Both the position numbers and the translations under genes were made by a program. From assembly GCF_036516575.1 (NCBI RefSeq), contig NZ_DATBTY010000034.1:12970-76969 (forward strand): 64,000 nucleotides of DNA, in the 5' to 3' direction. Shown in pieces: positions 25,547 through 35,070 of the stretch; position 1 is the stretch's first letter, and the number at the start of each line of letters is the position of its first letter. The notes under the pieces were generated by a model. It had not been told where the DNA came from, did no database searches, and saw only the letters and a list, made by a program, of their open reading frames with translations. This stretch comes from Cerasibacillus sp036516575. GTDB lineage: Bacteria > Bacillota > Bacilli > Bacillales > Amphibacillaceae.

Positions 25547-25661
25547 GAATCGTTTGATTTACGAAACCTTTTTTAAAATCTGTGTTTTAACTTTAAGAAA
25601 TAACATTTTTCTTAATGTAAAATAAAAAATTTTATGTAAATATAAAAGGAGGAACTTTAGA

Positions 25662-25874
25662 ATGGGAGCTTTAGCAGCAGCAATTGCTATTGGTTTAGCA
25701 GCATTAGGAGCAGGACTTGGTATTGGATTAGTTGGTGGAAGAACAGTTGAAGGGATTGCACGTCAACCAGAATTACGTGGACCGTTAACAATTACAATGT
25801 TAATGGCGATCGCACTAGTTGAGGCTATTCCTATCATGGCTGTAGTTATTGCATTCATGGTACAAGGCCGATAA
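25662..25874 (+). CDS. atpE: F1Fo ATP synthase subunit c
   Basis: Proteolipid of the rotor ring, 70 aa, two membrane helices. Helix 1 carries a glycine pattern GAGLGIG; the polar loop is ARQPE; the ion-carrying Glu54 lies in IALVEAIPI. The Gly-rich helix 1 is the neutralophile form, not the Ala-rich version known from extreme alkaliphiles. A 115-base AT-rich leader with AAAAGGAGGAAC precedes it, fitting the high translation this subunit needs. Confidence 0.96.
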   Translation: MGALAAAIAIGLAALGAGLGIGLVGGRTVEGIARQPELRGPLTITMLMAIALVEAIPIMAVVIAFMVQGR

Positions 25875-26020
25875 TATTCGTTTTACTTAAAAATTTATAT
25901 GGCGGGGTTCGTTTCCGAATGAATCTTCGCCATTACTTTATGTACGACTACAATTCAGATGATTCATTTAAATATCTTAATCGAAAGATCGTATGTTAGA
26001 TATTGAAAGGAGTGAATTCT

Positions 26021-26545
26021 GTGCATTTTTACAGTGACTTTTTGACATTGGGAGCTGTCGGAGGCCTTAGAGCAGGTGACATGATTTTCACGCTCATATT
26101 CTTCATTATCTTAATTGCTTTACTTAAAAAGTTTGCATGGGGTCCATTAATGGAAACAATGGAGAAACGTGAAGAATATGTTAAAAACGAAATTGAAATG
26201 GCTGAAAAAAGCCGACGTGAAGCAGAAACTGCCTCGAAAGAAGCAGCAGCCCAATTAAGACAAATGAAAGAAGAAGCACAAAAGATTGTTGACGAAGCTC
26301 GCAATACGGCAAAACAAGAAGAGCAGAAGATTATCGAGGTTGCACGACAAGAAGCAAGCCGTCTCAAAGAAGCTGCTGAAGCAGATATTCAAAATGAGAA
26401 GGAAAAAGCAATTCAAGCCTTACAAGACCAAGTTGCCTCATTATCCGTTCTTATTGCTAGCAAAGTGATTGAGAAGGAAATCAGTGCACAGGATCAGGAA
26501 CAATTGATCAATGAATATATTAAAGAGGTAGGAGAAGAGCGATGA
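26021..26545 (+). CDS. atpF: F1Fo ATP synthase subunit b
   Basis: Peripheral stalk, 174 aa. One N-terminal membrane helix (MIFTLIFFIILIALLKKFAW), then a long charged coiled coil rich in Glu, Lys and Ala. GTG at 26021 is chosen because AAAGGAGTG is 6 bases upstream; other in-frame starts at 26003 and 26012 fall in or before that site. It overlaps atpH by four bases (ATGA). Confidence 0.93.
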   Translation: MHFYSDFLTLGAVGGLRAGDMIFTLIFFIILIALLKKFAWGPLMETMEKREEYVKNEIEMAEKSRREAETASKEAAAQLRQMKEEAQKIVDEARNTAKQEEQKIIEVARQEASRLKEAAEADIQNEKEKAIQALQDQVASLSVLIASKVIEKEISAQDQEQLINEYIKEVGEER

Positions 26546-27087
26546 GTGAAGCTGTAGTTGCTAATCGATATGCAGATGCTCTCTTTCAATTTGGGACTGA
26601 AAAAAATATATTAGATCAATTAGTTGATCAATTCCGTACTGTAAAAGAAGTTTTAATAACAAATCAATCATTCCGACTTGTATTGGAACACCCACAAATT
26701 TCTCGAGAAAAGAAGCAACAACTTGTTGAAACAGTGTTCCAAGGGATGGATTCGCATGTTATTCACACAATGAAGTTACTTGTTGAAAGAAAACGTGTCG
26801 CCATCATTGGACATATGGTTGAACGTTTAGAACAACTCGTTAATGATGCAAAAGGAGTCGCAGTTGCACATGTCTATTCGGTTCGTCAACTAACTGATGC
26901 CGAACTTCAAAGCATGGCACAGGCAATCGCAAAACGTTTTCAAAAACAAGAAGTGAAAATTAATAATATTGTCGACCCAACGATTATTGGCGGCTTAAAA
27001 GTCCGCGTTGGCAATACAATTATAGACGGTTCAGTAAGTGGCAAATTAGAGCGACTTGAGCGCCAATTTGCAACTCAGAACAATTGA
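26542..27087 (+). CDS. atpH: F1Fo ATP synthase subunit delta
   Basis: Links F1 to the peripheral stalk, 181 aa. Starts MSEAVVANRYADALFQFG; C-terminal IVDPTIIGGLKVRVGNTIIDGSV is the family signature, shown here in two parts: IVDPTIIGGLKVRVG and NTIIDGSVSGKLERL. Start overlaps the stop of atpF, so translation is coupled. Confidence 0.95.
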   Translation: MSEAVVANRYADALFQFGTEKNILDQLVDQFRTVKEVLITNQSFRLVLEHPQISREKKQQLVETVFQGMDSHVIHTMKLLVERKRVAIIGHMVERLEQLVNDAKGVAVAHVYSVRQLTDAELQSMAQAIAKRFQKQEVKINNIVDPTIIGGLKVRVGNTIIDGSVSGKLERLERQFATQNN

Positions 27088-27105
27088 AGATAGGGGTGAA
27101 ATGGT

Positions 27106-28617
27106 ATGAGCATCAATGCTGAAGAAATTAGTACGTTAATCAAGCAACAAATCGAAAATTTCGATTCAAATATTGAAGTAAGCGATGTCGGAACAGTTAT
27201 CGAAGTTGGTGACGGAATCGCGCGTGCTTACGGTCTAGATGATGTCATGGCCGGTGAGCTTGTTGAATTTTCTAACGGCACAATGGGTATGGCACAAAAC
27301 CTTGAAGAATCTAACGTCGGTATCGTTATTCTTGGGCCATACACAGAAATTAAAGAAGGCGATGAAGTTCGTCGGACAGGCCGTATTATGCAAGTACCTG
27401 TTGGAGAGGAGTTATTAGGACGAGTCGTTAACCCACTCGGTCAACCGATCGATGGTCGTGGACCAATTGAAACAACAAAAACACGCCCAATCGAATCTCC
27501 AGCACCAGGAGTTATGGATCGTAAATCTGTTCATGAACCATTACAAACAGGGATTAAAGCGATTGACGCCCTTGTTCCAATCGGTCGTGGACAACGTGAA
27601 TTAATTATCGGTGACCGTCAAACAGGAAAAACAACGGTCGCAGTTGACACAATTTTAAACCAGAAAGACCAAGACATGATCTGTATTTATGTCGCTATTG
27701 GTCAGAAAGATTCAACTGTTCGTGGTACAGTCGAAACATTACGCCGTTATGGTGCACTTGATTACACAATTGTTGTAAGTGCATCTGCATCTGACCCAGC
27801 ACCATTATTATATCTCGCACCATATGCGGGTGTTTCAATGGGTGAAGAGTTCATGTATAACGGTAAACATGTACTTGTTGTATATGATGACTTATCAAAA
27901 CAAGCGGCAGCATACCGTGAACTTTCCCTATTATTACGTCGTCCTCCAGGTCGTGAAGCTTTCCCTGGTGATGTCTTCTACTTACACTCACGTTTACTTG
28001 AACGTGCTGCGAAGTTAAGTGATGCTAAAGGCGGCGGTTCTTTAACAGCCTTACCATTTGTTGAAACACAAGCCGGAGATATCTCTGCTTATATTCCAAC
28101 AAACGTTATTTCCATTACTGACGGACAGATTTTCTTACAATCTGACTTATTCTTCTCAGGTGTACGTCCTGCGATTAACGCTGGATTATCTGTGTCCCGT
28201 GTTGGTGGAGATGCGCAGATTAAAGCGATGAAGAAAGTTGCTGGTACATTGCGACTTGACTTAGCCGCATACCGTGAGCTTGAAGCATTCGCTCAGTTCG
28301 GTTCAGACCTTGATAAAGCAACACAAGCGAAATTGAATCGTGGAGCAAGAACAGTTGAAGTTCTAAAACAAGGCTTGCATAAACCATTAGCCGTCGAGAA
28401 CCAAGTCATGATCATCTATGCATTAACAAATGGTTTCTTAGACGATATTCCAGTTGACGATATTCTACGTTTTGAAGCAGAATTTAACACATGGCTTGCA
28501 CACAATCGCGAAGAATTACTCGCTAGCATCCGTGAGACAGGCCAATTACCAGATAAGAAAGATTTAAATGATGCAGTAGAATCATTTAAGAAAACTTTCT
28601 TGCCGTCTGAAAAATAA
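27106..28617 (+). CDS. atpA: F1Fo ATP synthase subunit alpha
   Basis: Non-catalytic nucleotide-binding subunit of F1, 503 aa. Walker A GDRQTGKTTV near residue 170; alpha/beta signature PAINAGLSVSRVGG; C-terminal helical domain. 18 bases after atpH, with AGGGGTGAA as ribosome site. Confidence 0.97.
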   Translation: MSINAEEISTLIKQQIENFDSNIEVSDVGTVIEVGDGIARAYGLDDVMAGELVEFSNGTMGMAQNLEESNVGIVILGPYTEIKEGDEVRRTGRIMQVPVGEELLGRVVNPLGQPIDGRGPIETTKTRPIESPAPGVMDRKSVHEPLQTGIKAIDALVPIGRGQRELIIGDRQTGKTTVAVDTILNQKDQDMICIYVAIGQKDSTVRGTVETLRRYGALDYTIVVSASASDPAPLLYLAPYAGVSMGEEFMYNGKHVLVVYDDLSKQAAAYRELSLLLRRPPGREAFPGDVFYLHSRLLERAAKLSDAKGGGSLTALPFVETQAGDISAYIPTNVISITDGQIFLQSDLFFSGVRPAINAGLSVSRVGGDAQIKAMKKVAGTLRLDLAAYRELEAFAQFGSDLDKATQAKLNRGARTVEVLKQGLHKPLAVENQVMIIYALTNGFLDDIPVDDILRFEAEFNTWLAHNREELLASIRETGQLPDKKDLNDAVESFKKTFLPSEK

Positions 28618-28653
28618 TGCACGTCAGTTAAGATAAATAATCGAACGGTCTAT

Positions 28654-28680
28654 GAAGGAAAGCAGCTTTTACTTTCCTTC
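28654..28680 (+). other. Intercistronic hairpin between atpA and atpG
   Basis: GAAGGAAAG (28654-28662) pairs with CTTTCCTTC (28672-28680); the flanks CGGT and ACCG can extend the stem. No T-run follows, so it is probably not a terminator but a stability or processing element in the mRNA. Confidence 0.6.
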
Positions 28681-28731
28681 AACTAAACCGTTACGGTGAA
28701 CAGACTTCTGTTAGGAAGGATGGTGAACAGC

Positions 28732-29595
28732 TTGGCATCTTTAAGAGACATTAAACAACGGATTGATTCGACTGAAAAAACGCAGCATATAACAAAAGCG
28801 ATGGAAATGGTTTCTGCTTCAAAAATGAGTAAAGCAGAAGAAAATGCGCGTTCATTCGTTCCATATAGCGAGAAGCTTCAAGAAGTTGTTGCACATATTG
28901 CTGCTAACACAGATGCAACACATCCAATGTTACAAAAACGTGATGTGAAAAAGACTGGTTATGTCATTGTGACATCAGATCGTGGATTAGCAGGTGCATA
29001 CAATAGTAATATCTTGAGAGCTTTTCATCAAACCGTTGAAAAGCGTCACACATCAAAAGATGAATATGCAATCATTGCAATCGGTCGTGTTGGCTATGAG
29101 TTCTGTGCAAAACGTGATTTACCAGTTGTAAAAAGCATTCTTGGATTAGCCGATCAACCGAATTTTGCAGATATTAAAAAACTCGCGTCTGAAACAGTAC
29201 AGATGTATACAGACGAAGAGATTGATGAGTTAGTTATTTTCTATAACCATTATGTGAGTGCTATTTCACAAGTGGTAACAACAAAAACATTGCTTCCAGT
29301 CACAGAAATGGAAGCAGGCGAAACGAGTTCAGTAGAAAGTCAATACGAATATGAACCAAGTGAAGAAGAAATTTTAAAAACGCTTTTACCTCAATACGCA
29401 GAAAGTCTTATTTATGGGGCACTATTAGATGGTAAAGCGAGTGAACATGCTGCGCGTATGACAGCGATGAAGAATGCTACAGATAATGCTGAAGAGCTTA
29501 TTGGTGATTTAACATTAGCATATAACCGCGCACGCCAAGCAGGAATTACACAAGAAATTACCGAAATTATCGGTGGAGTAGCAGCATTAGAATAA
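28732..29595 (+). CDS. atpG: F1Fo ATP synthase subunit gamma
   Basis: Central shaft of F1, 287 aa from a TTG start at 28732, exactly the length of B. subtilis AtpG, and the N terminus ASLRDIKQRIDST then aligns. Upstream in-frame starts at 28720 (ATG) and 28723 (GTG) are possible, since the AGGAAGGATGG region could serve any of them. C-terminal AYNRARQAGITQEITEIIGG is the signature. Confidence 0.92.
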   Translation: MASLRDIKQRIDSTEKTQHITKAMEMVSASKMSKAEENARSFVPYSEKLQEVVAHIAANTDATHPMLQKRDVKKTGYVIVTSDRGLAGAYNSNILRAFHQTVEKRHTSKDEYAIIAIGRVGYEFCAKRDLPVVKSILGLADQPNFADIKKLASETVQMYTDEEIDELVIFYNHYVSAISQVVTTKTLLPVTEMEAGETSSVESQYEYEPSEEEILKTLLPQYAESLIYGALLDGKASEHAARMTAMKNATDNAEELIGDLTLAYNRARQAGITQEITEIIGGVAALE

Positions 29596-29636
29596 CTCCA
29601 TAATCGATAGTTCTAAGTTCGTTAGGAGGGAAATGG

Positions 29637-31052
29637 ATGAGTAAAGGACATGTTACTCAAGTCATGGGGCCTGTCGTTGACGTCAAATTTGACGACGATA
29701 AGCTACCTGAAATTTATAATGCATTGACTGTCCACTTTGATTCAAATAACGAAGGTGAAGATAAAAGGACACTAACTCTTGAAGTCGCACTTCACCTTGG
29801 AGATAATACTGTCCGCACCATTGCTATGGCATCCACTGATGGAGTTAAGCGTGGTATGCCGGTAACAGACGCTGGTAGCCCAATTTCTGTTCCTGTTGGT
29901 GATGTGACATTAGGTCGAATTTTTAACGTATTAGGTGAAAATATTGACCTTGATGAACCATTACCAGCAGATACAAGAAAAGACCCAATTCACCGTGAAT
30001 CACCAAAATTTGAAGAGTTAACAACTGAAACAACTATTCTTGAAACAGGAATTAAAGTTGTTGACTTATTAGCACCATATATTAAAGGTGGAAAGATCGG
30101 ACTATTCGGTGGTGCGGGTGTTGGTAAAACCGTTCTTATTCAGGAATTAATTAACAACATTGCTCAAGAACACGGTGGTATCTCTGTATTCGCTGGTGTT
30201 GGAGAGCGTACACGTGAAGGAAACGACCTTTATTTTGAAATGAAGGATTCCGGTGTTATCGAAAAAACAGCGATGGTTTTCGGTCAAATGAACGAACCAC
30301 CTGGTGCACGTATGCGTGTTGCCCTAACAGGTCTAACAATGGCTGAGTATTTCCGTGATGAAGAAGGCCAAGACGTGCTCTTATTTATTGATAACATCTT
30401 CCGTTTCACACAGGCAGGTTCAGAGGTATCAGCTCTACTCGGCCGTATGCCTTCTGCGGTTGGTTATCAGCCAACACTTGCAACAGAGATGGGTCAATTG
30501 CAAGAACGTATTACATCTACAAACAAAGGTTCTGTTACATCAATCCAAGCGATTTATGTACCAGCGGATGACTATACGGACCCAGCTCCAGCAACAACTT
30601 TCGCACACTTAGACGCAACAACAAACCTTGATCGTAAACTTTCTGAGCAAGGTATTTATCCAGCGGTTGATCCACTTGAGTCTAGCTCACGTGCATTAGA
30701 CCCTGAAATTGTTGGTGAAGAGCACTATGAAGTCGCAACAGCTGTTCAACGTACACTACAACGTTATCGTGAGCTTCAAGATATTATTGCCATCCTTGGT
30801 ATGGACGAATTATCTGATGAAGATAAATTAACGGTTGCACGTGCACGTCGAATTCAGTTCTTCTTATCTCAGAATTTCCATGTTGCTGAACAGTTTACTG
30901 GTCAGCCAGGATCTTATGTACCGGTTAAAGAAACCGTTCAAGGATTCAAAGAAATTCTTGAAGGTAAATATGACCACTTACCAGAAGATGCATTCCGTCT
31001 CGTTGGTCGTATTGAAGAAGTTGTAGAAAAAGCAAAGCAAATGGAACAATAA
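29637..31052 (+). CDS. atpD: F1Fo ATP synthase subunit beta
   Basis: Catalytic subunit of F1, 471 aa. Walker A GGAGVGKTVL near residue 156-165, catalytic Glu in GERTREGNDLY, Walker B VLLFIDNIFRF, and the signature PAVDPLESSSR. ATG after GGAGGGAAA. Confidence 0.98.
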   Translation: MSKGHVTQVMGPVVDVKFDDDKLPEIYNALTVHFDSNNEGEDKRTLTLEVALHLGDNTVRTIAMASTDGVKRGMPVTDAGSPISVPVGDVTLGRIFNVLGENIDLDEPLPADTRKDPIHRESPKFEELTTETTILETGIKVVDLLAPYIKGGKIGLFGGAGVGKTVLIQELINNIAQEHGGISVFAGVGERTREGNDLYFEMKDSGVIEKTAMVFGQMNEPPGARMRVALTGLTMAEYFRDEEGQDVLLFIDNIFRFTQAGSEVSALLGRMPSAVGYQPTLATEMGQLQERITSTNKGSVTSIQAIYVPADDYTDPAPATTFAHLDATTNLDRKLSEQGIYPAVDPLESSSRALDPEIVGEEHYEVATAVQRTLQRYRELQDIIAILGMDELSDEDKLTVARARRIQFFLSQNFHVAEQFTGQPGSYVPVKETVQGFKEILEGKYDHLPEDAFRLVGRIEEVVEKAKQMEQ

Positions 31053-31110
31053 GTTTTGATATAGGGCGGAAAGGCTAATTATTGGCCCATGATGGGAACC
31101 GATGACTGCC

Positions 31111-31138
31111 CCAGAAAGATGTTGTATCATCTTTCTGG
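31111..31138 (+). other. Intercistronic hairpin between atpD and atpC
   Basis: CCAGAAAGATG (31111-31121) pairs perfectly with CATCTTTCTGG (31128-31138) around a 6-base loop, with no T-run after it. It lies 28 bases before the TTG of atpC and could lower or separate epsilon expression. Confidence 0.7.
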
Positions 31139-31166
31139 ACTCTTGCCTGTCTAAGGAGGGGTTTCA

Positions 31167-31565
31167 TTGAAAACACTAGAAGTGAGTGTTGTTACTCCTG
31201 ATGGCCCAGTTTTGGAAGACAATTTTGAAATGGTTGTCTGTAAAGCTGAAAATGGTGAAATCGGTATACTACCACAGCATATACCATTAGTGACACCACT
31301 CGATATAGGCGAAGTCCGTCTAAAAAGTGGCAACGATACCGAATTCGTCGCAGTAAATGGTGGCTTTCTCGAAGTGCGCCCAGATAAAGTTACAATCCTT
31401 GCTCAATCAGCAGAGAAAGCAGCAGATATTGATGTTGTTCGTGCTGAAAGAGCAAAAAAGCGTGCCGAAGACCGCCTTCAGTCCAAACAAGACCATGTTG
31501 ATTTCCAAAGGGCTGAATTATCACTCAAACGAGCGATGAACAGATTACGAGTAGCTCAAAAATAA
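31167..31565 (+). CDS. atpC: F1Fo ATP synthase subunit epsilon
   Basis: Inhibitory and coupling subunit of F1, 132 aa. N-terminal beta-sandwich (VSVVTPDGPVLEDNFEMVV, GEIGILPQHIPLVTPLDIG) and C-terminal helical hairpin. TTG start after AAGGAGGGG. It closes the operon. Confidence 0.95.
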   Translation: MKTLEVSVVTPDGPVLEDNFEMVVCKAENGEIGILPQHIPLVTPLDIGEVRLKSGNDTEFVAVNGGFLEVRPDKVTILAQSAEKAADIDVVRAERAKKRAEDRLQSKQDHVDFQRAELSLKRAMNRLRVAQK

Positions 31566-31570
31566 TAACA

Positions 31571-31604
31571 GGACTCTCGCTTAATGCGGGAGTTCTTTTA
31601 TTTT
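31571..31604 (+). terminator. Terminator of the atp operon
   Basis: GGACTCTCGC (31571-31580) pairs with GCGGGAGTTC (31586-31595), followed by TTTTATTTT. Confidence 0.88.
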
Positions 31605-31847
31605 AATAATACATATAAAATCTATTATTCTTAAATTCATGACATTATTTGTCGGAAATAAATAATTTAAAATGTAATATTACCCGGGAAATATCGACAA
31701 AATAATTTAATACATATAAATCATCGACGGTTATTAATTATTCCTTCATCTTCTTTTGACAAGCATTCCTTAACACATTCTTTGACAAATGCATCGAGTA
31801 ATGGCAAAGTACAATTATGTTATTACTAAAGGATAGGAGAAATAATA

Positions 31848-32078
31848 ATGTTTTCAATCGGTCAAACAGCAATCATGAGTATGGTATCACATTTATTATT
31901 TATATTAATAACGTGGCGGGTTATGCAAGCAGTTAAATTTGATCCGCTCGTTCGTAAAGGACGTGTCTTTGAAGCACGAATTTTCCTCTTATTTATCGCC
32001 ATAGCGATTGGTACTGCAGTAAGTCGCTTCTTTTTAGAGTTTTTACATTGGTCAGGAGATCTGATTTATTTATTTTAA
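31848..32078 (+). CDS. ywzB: DUF1146/YwzB small membrane protein
   Basis: Protein of 76 aa with two predicted membrane segments (about residues 7-25 and 45-62) separated by a basic loop containing FDPLVRKGRVFEAR. Function unknown. Its size, the loop motif and its place just after atpC match B. subtilis YwzB. ATG at 31848 with AGGATAGGAG upstream. Two TTGACA sequences occur in the upstream 280-base gap but neither has a well-spaced -10. Confidence 0.85.
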   Translation: MFSIGQTAIMSMVSHLLFILITWRVMQAVKFDPLVRKGRVFEARIFLLFIAIAIGTAVSRFFLEFLHWSGDLIYLF

Positions 32079-32218
32079 ACATATGTATTTACTTCATTCA
32101 GTTGTAACTAAAATGAAACCATTTTTGTATAGAAATTGTAGACAATTATGGTATATGATATGAATTATGACATTTATTTTAACGATTGTTTACAAATGTT
32201 CAAACAAAGCAAATTAGC

Positions 32219-32248
32219 TTGTCTGACAACCTTAAGTAATGCTATAAT
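32219..32248 (+). promoter_or_regulatory. Probable murAA promoter
   Basis: TTGTCT (32219-32224), 18 bases, then TATAAT (32243-32248) with the extended -10 TGC. This implies a leader of about 255 bases. The rest of the 434-base gap before murAA is AT-rich with no gene. Confidence 0.65.
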
Positions 32249-32370
32249 GAGACGTGATTGCTTTTTTATATGGAATAAACTAAATTCTGTTTAGCAAATG
32301 TTTATTTTAATTACATATGATTAAAAGGCTACCACTTTTCTAATAAAAAAAAGACTTAAATCAGTGTCGA

Positions 32371-32393
32371 AAAATGCTGTTCTACAGCGTTTT
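32371..32393 (+). promoter_or_regulatory. Terminator-like hairpin in the murAA leader
   Basis: AAAATGCTGT pairs with ACAGCGTTTT around TCT (one T.G pair), followed by TTTAAATT. It lies between the inferred promoter and murAA, where partial termination would reduce expression. Confidence 0.45.
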
Positions 32394-32512
32394 AAATTCG
32401 ATTGTACGGGTAAGCTAAAAAAACTGAAATAAATGAATAAGTGTCATTGGAACACCTAACTTTAAATTTGAATATGATTATAGTGAAACTGGATCTGAAG
32501 GAGACTTGACAT

Positions 32513-33817
32513 ATGGAAAAAATCATTGTAAAAGGCGGAAAAGTATTAAATGGTACCGTCAAAGTAGAAGGGGCAAAAAACGCAGTACTACCTGTACTTG
32601 CAGCAAGCTTACTACCTAGTAAAGGAACAAGTATCATTCATGGGGTTCCTGTATTAGCTGATGTATATACAATAAATGAGGTTTTACGTAATTTACATGC
32701 AGATGTTACATTTGAAAATAATACGGTAACCGTAGATGCATCAAAACGGTTGCTTACAGAAGCGCCGTTCGAATATGTCCGACAAATGCGTGCATCTGTC
32801 CTTGTGCTCGGACCATTATTGTCACGCTATGGTCATGCAAAAGTGGCAATGCCTGGAGGTTGTGCCATTGGCTCACGTCCAATTGACTTGCATTTAAAAG
32901 GCTTTGAAGCAATGGGTGCCGAAATCCATGTTGGAAACGGCTATGTCGAAGCTAAAGTTGATGGGCGACTTAAAGGAGCTAAAATATATTTAGACATGCC
33001 GAGCGTTGGTGCAACAGAAAATATTATTATGGCAGCCGCATTGGCTGAAGGTCAAACCATTATTGAAAACTGTGCGAAAGAGCCAGAAATCATTGACCTG
33101 GCAAATTTCCTCAATAAAATGGGTGCCAAAATTGTTGGAGCTGGAACCGAAACGATACGCATTGATGGTGTAGAAGAACTACACGGTGCTGAACATACCG
33201 TTATTCCTGATCGTATCGAAGCCGGTACGTTTATGGTTGCAGCGGCAATCACTGGAGGAAATGTTTTTGTTGAGAATGCAATGAGTGAACACTTGCGTCC
33301 AGTTATCGCAAAGCTTCGCGAAATGGGTGTCACAGTTCATGAAAAAGATAATGGCATCCAAGTCATCGGTACAGGCCAACTTAAGGCAACAGATATCAAG
33401 ACATTGCCATATCCAGGATTTCCAACAGATATGCAATCACAGATGATGGCATTAATGCTCTGTGCAGAGGGAACAAGTGTCATTACCGAAACCGTATTTG
33501 AAAATCGTTTTATGCACGTAGAAGAATTCAGACGCATGAACGCACAAATGAAAATAGAAGGCCGTAGTGTCATTATCGAAGGACCAAGTAAGCTCCAAGG
33601 AGCAGAAGTAGCGGCAACAGATCTTCGTGCAGCAGCAGCTTTAATTTTAGCAGGTCTCGCTGCCGAAAACTACACACGAGTAACAGAACTGAAGCATCTT
33701 GATCGCGGCTATGTTGATTTTGTAGAAAAACTGTCAGCGCTCGGTGCAGATATCGTCCGAGTAGATGATCGTAAAGTCGTCAAAGCTGTTACACCAAAAA
33801 TCGTCGCAGAATCATAA
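32513..33817 (+). CDS. murAA: UDP-GlcNAc 1-carboxyvinyltransferase, main paralogue MurAA
   Basis: Same reaction as murAB, PEP transfer to UDP-GlcNAc in peptidoglycan synthesis. The protein is 434 aa (436 in B. subtilis). Active-site Cys117 in GGCAIGSRP; VEGAKNAVLPVLAASLLP at the N terminus. The gene between the atp operon and spoIID is the essential MurAA position in B. subtilis. ATG at 32513 after AAGGAGA. Confidence 0.94.
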   Translation: MEKIIVKGGKVLNGTVKVEGAKNAVLPVLAASLLPSKGTSIIHGVPVLADVYTINEVLRNLHADVTFENNTVTVDASKRLLTEAPFEYVRQMRASVLVLGPLLSRYGHAKVAMPGGCAIGSRPIDLHLKGFEAMGAEIHVGNGYVEAKVDGRLKGAKIYLDMPSVGATENIIMAAALAEGQTIIENCAKEPEIIDLANFLNKMGAKIVGAGTETIRIDGVEELHGAEHTVIPDRIEAGTFMVAAAITGGNVFVENAMSEHLRPVIAKLREMGVTVHEKDNGIQVIGTGQLKATDIKTLPYPGFPTDMQSQMMALMLCAEGTSVITETVFENRFMHVEEFRRMNAQMKIEGRSVIIEGPSKLQGAEVAATDLRAAAALILAGLAAENYTRVTELKHLDRGYVDFVEKLSALGADIVRVDDRKVVKAVTPKIVAES

Positions 33818-33943
33818 TAGAAGTGTTTTGTGGCACCATAAATGTGCTTTTTATGAAATCTGAAAAAATGCGCGTATGGCATTACAGTACAAGTAGATGC
33901 TTTTTAACCGAACTGAAAGTAGAATAAGGAAAGAGATAGGCAG

Positions 33944-33990
33944 AAGGGCTACCACAAATTGGTAAATTTAATTGTGGCAGCCCTTTTTGT
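33944..33990 (+). terminator. Terminator after murAA
   Basis: AAGGGCTACCACAA pairs with TTGTGGCAGCCCTT, then TTTTTG. Strong, and it precedes repeat array 2. Confidence 0.88.
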
Positions 33991-34108
33991 GCTTCTTAGT
34001 TTCTTCGCTATGCCATGTCGTACACTCCCCACAGCTATTGGACTCTTGGACTAATATTAATATTTTGGTGAATCGTCAATGTATGCTCTCGTTCCCTGAA
34101 AACCTCGT

Positions 34109-35070
34109 GAGACACCGTATTGAGCGTTCAATAGATGCTCTCGCCCGCAGAAATCTTCATGAGACACCGCATTAAGCGTTCAATGCATGCTCTCGCCCGC
34201 AGAAATCTTCATGAGACACCGCATTAAGTGTTCAATGCATGCTCTCGCCCGCAGAAATTTTCATGAGACACCGCATTAAGTGTTCAATGCATGCTCTCGC
34301 GCACAGAGATCGTCGTGAGGCACCGCATTGAGCGTTCAATAGATGCTCTCGCCCGCAGAAATCTTCATGAGACACCGCATTAAGCGTTCAACGCATGCTC
34401 TCGCGCACAGAGATCTTCGTGAGGCACCGCATTAAGTGTTCAATGCATGCTCTCGCCCGCAGAAATCTTCATGAGACACCGCATTAAGCGTTCAATGCAT
34501 GCTCTCGCGCACAGAAATCTTCGTGAGACACCGTATTGAGCGTTCAATAGATGCTCTCGCGCACAGAAATCTTCGTGAGGCACCGCATTGAGCGTTCAAT
34601 AGATGCTCTCGCGCACAGAAATCTTCGTGAGACACCGCATTAAGCGTTCAATGCATGCTCTCGCGCACAGAGATCTTCGTGAGGCACCGCATTGAGCGTT
34701 CAATAGATGCTCTCGCGCACAGAGATCTTCGTGAGGCACCGCATTGAGCGTTCAATAGATGCTTTCGCCCGCAGAAATCTTCATGAGACACCGCATTAAG
34801 CGTTCAATAGATGCTCTCGCGTACAGAGATCTTCGTGAGGCACCGCATTGAGCGTTCAATAGATGCTCTCGCGTACAGAGATCTTCGTGAGACACCGCAT
34901 TGAAGCTTCAATACAGCCTCTCGCCGTAGAAAGTCGCTATGAGACATCGCATTGAAGCTTCAATACAACCTCTCGCCGTAGAAAAACGCCATGAGACACC
35001 GCATTGAAGCTTCAATACAGCCTCTCGCCGTAGAAAATCGCCACGAGACACCGCATTGAGCGTTCAAAAG
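34109..35070 (+). repeat. Tandem array 2 of the 52-bp repeat
   Basis: Units start with GAG(A/G)CA(C/T)CG every 52 bases from 34109 to 35045: 18 full copies and a partial one, with a further partial tail before 34109. Three unit types are visible. Type A has GCATTAAG...CAATGC, type B has GCATTGAG or GTATTGAG...CAATAG, and type C (34889, 34941, 34993) has ATTGAAGCTTCAAT and a CCGTAGAAA linker, like array 1. All keep GAGA/TCTC arms, except a TTTC in the unit at 34733. The array fills the gap between murAA and the beta-lactamase-like gene and has the same orientation as array 1. Confidence 0.97.

Noticed and set aside
33972..34175. 67-codon reading frame after murAA
   Set aside because: It begins in the murAA terminator and runs into the repeat array.
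34109..35070. CRISPR array
   Set aside because: The whole 52-bp unit is repeated with drift; there are no unique spacers alternating with constant repeats, and no cas genes are present.
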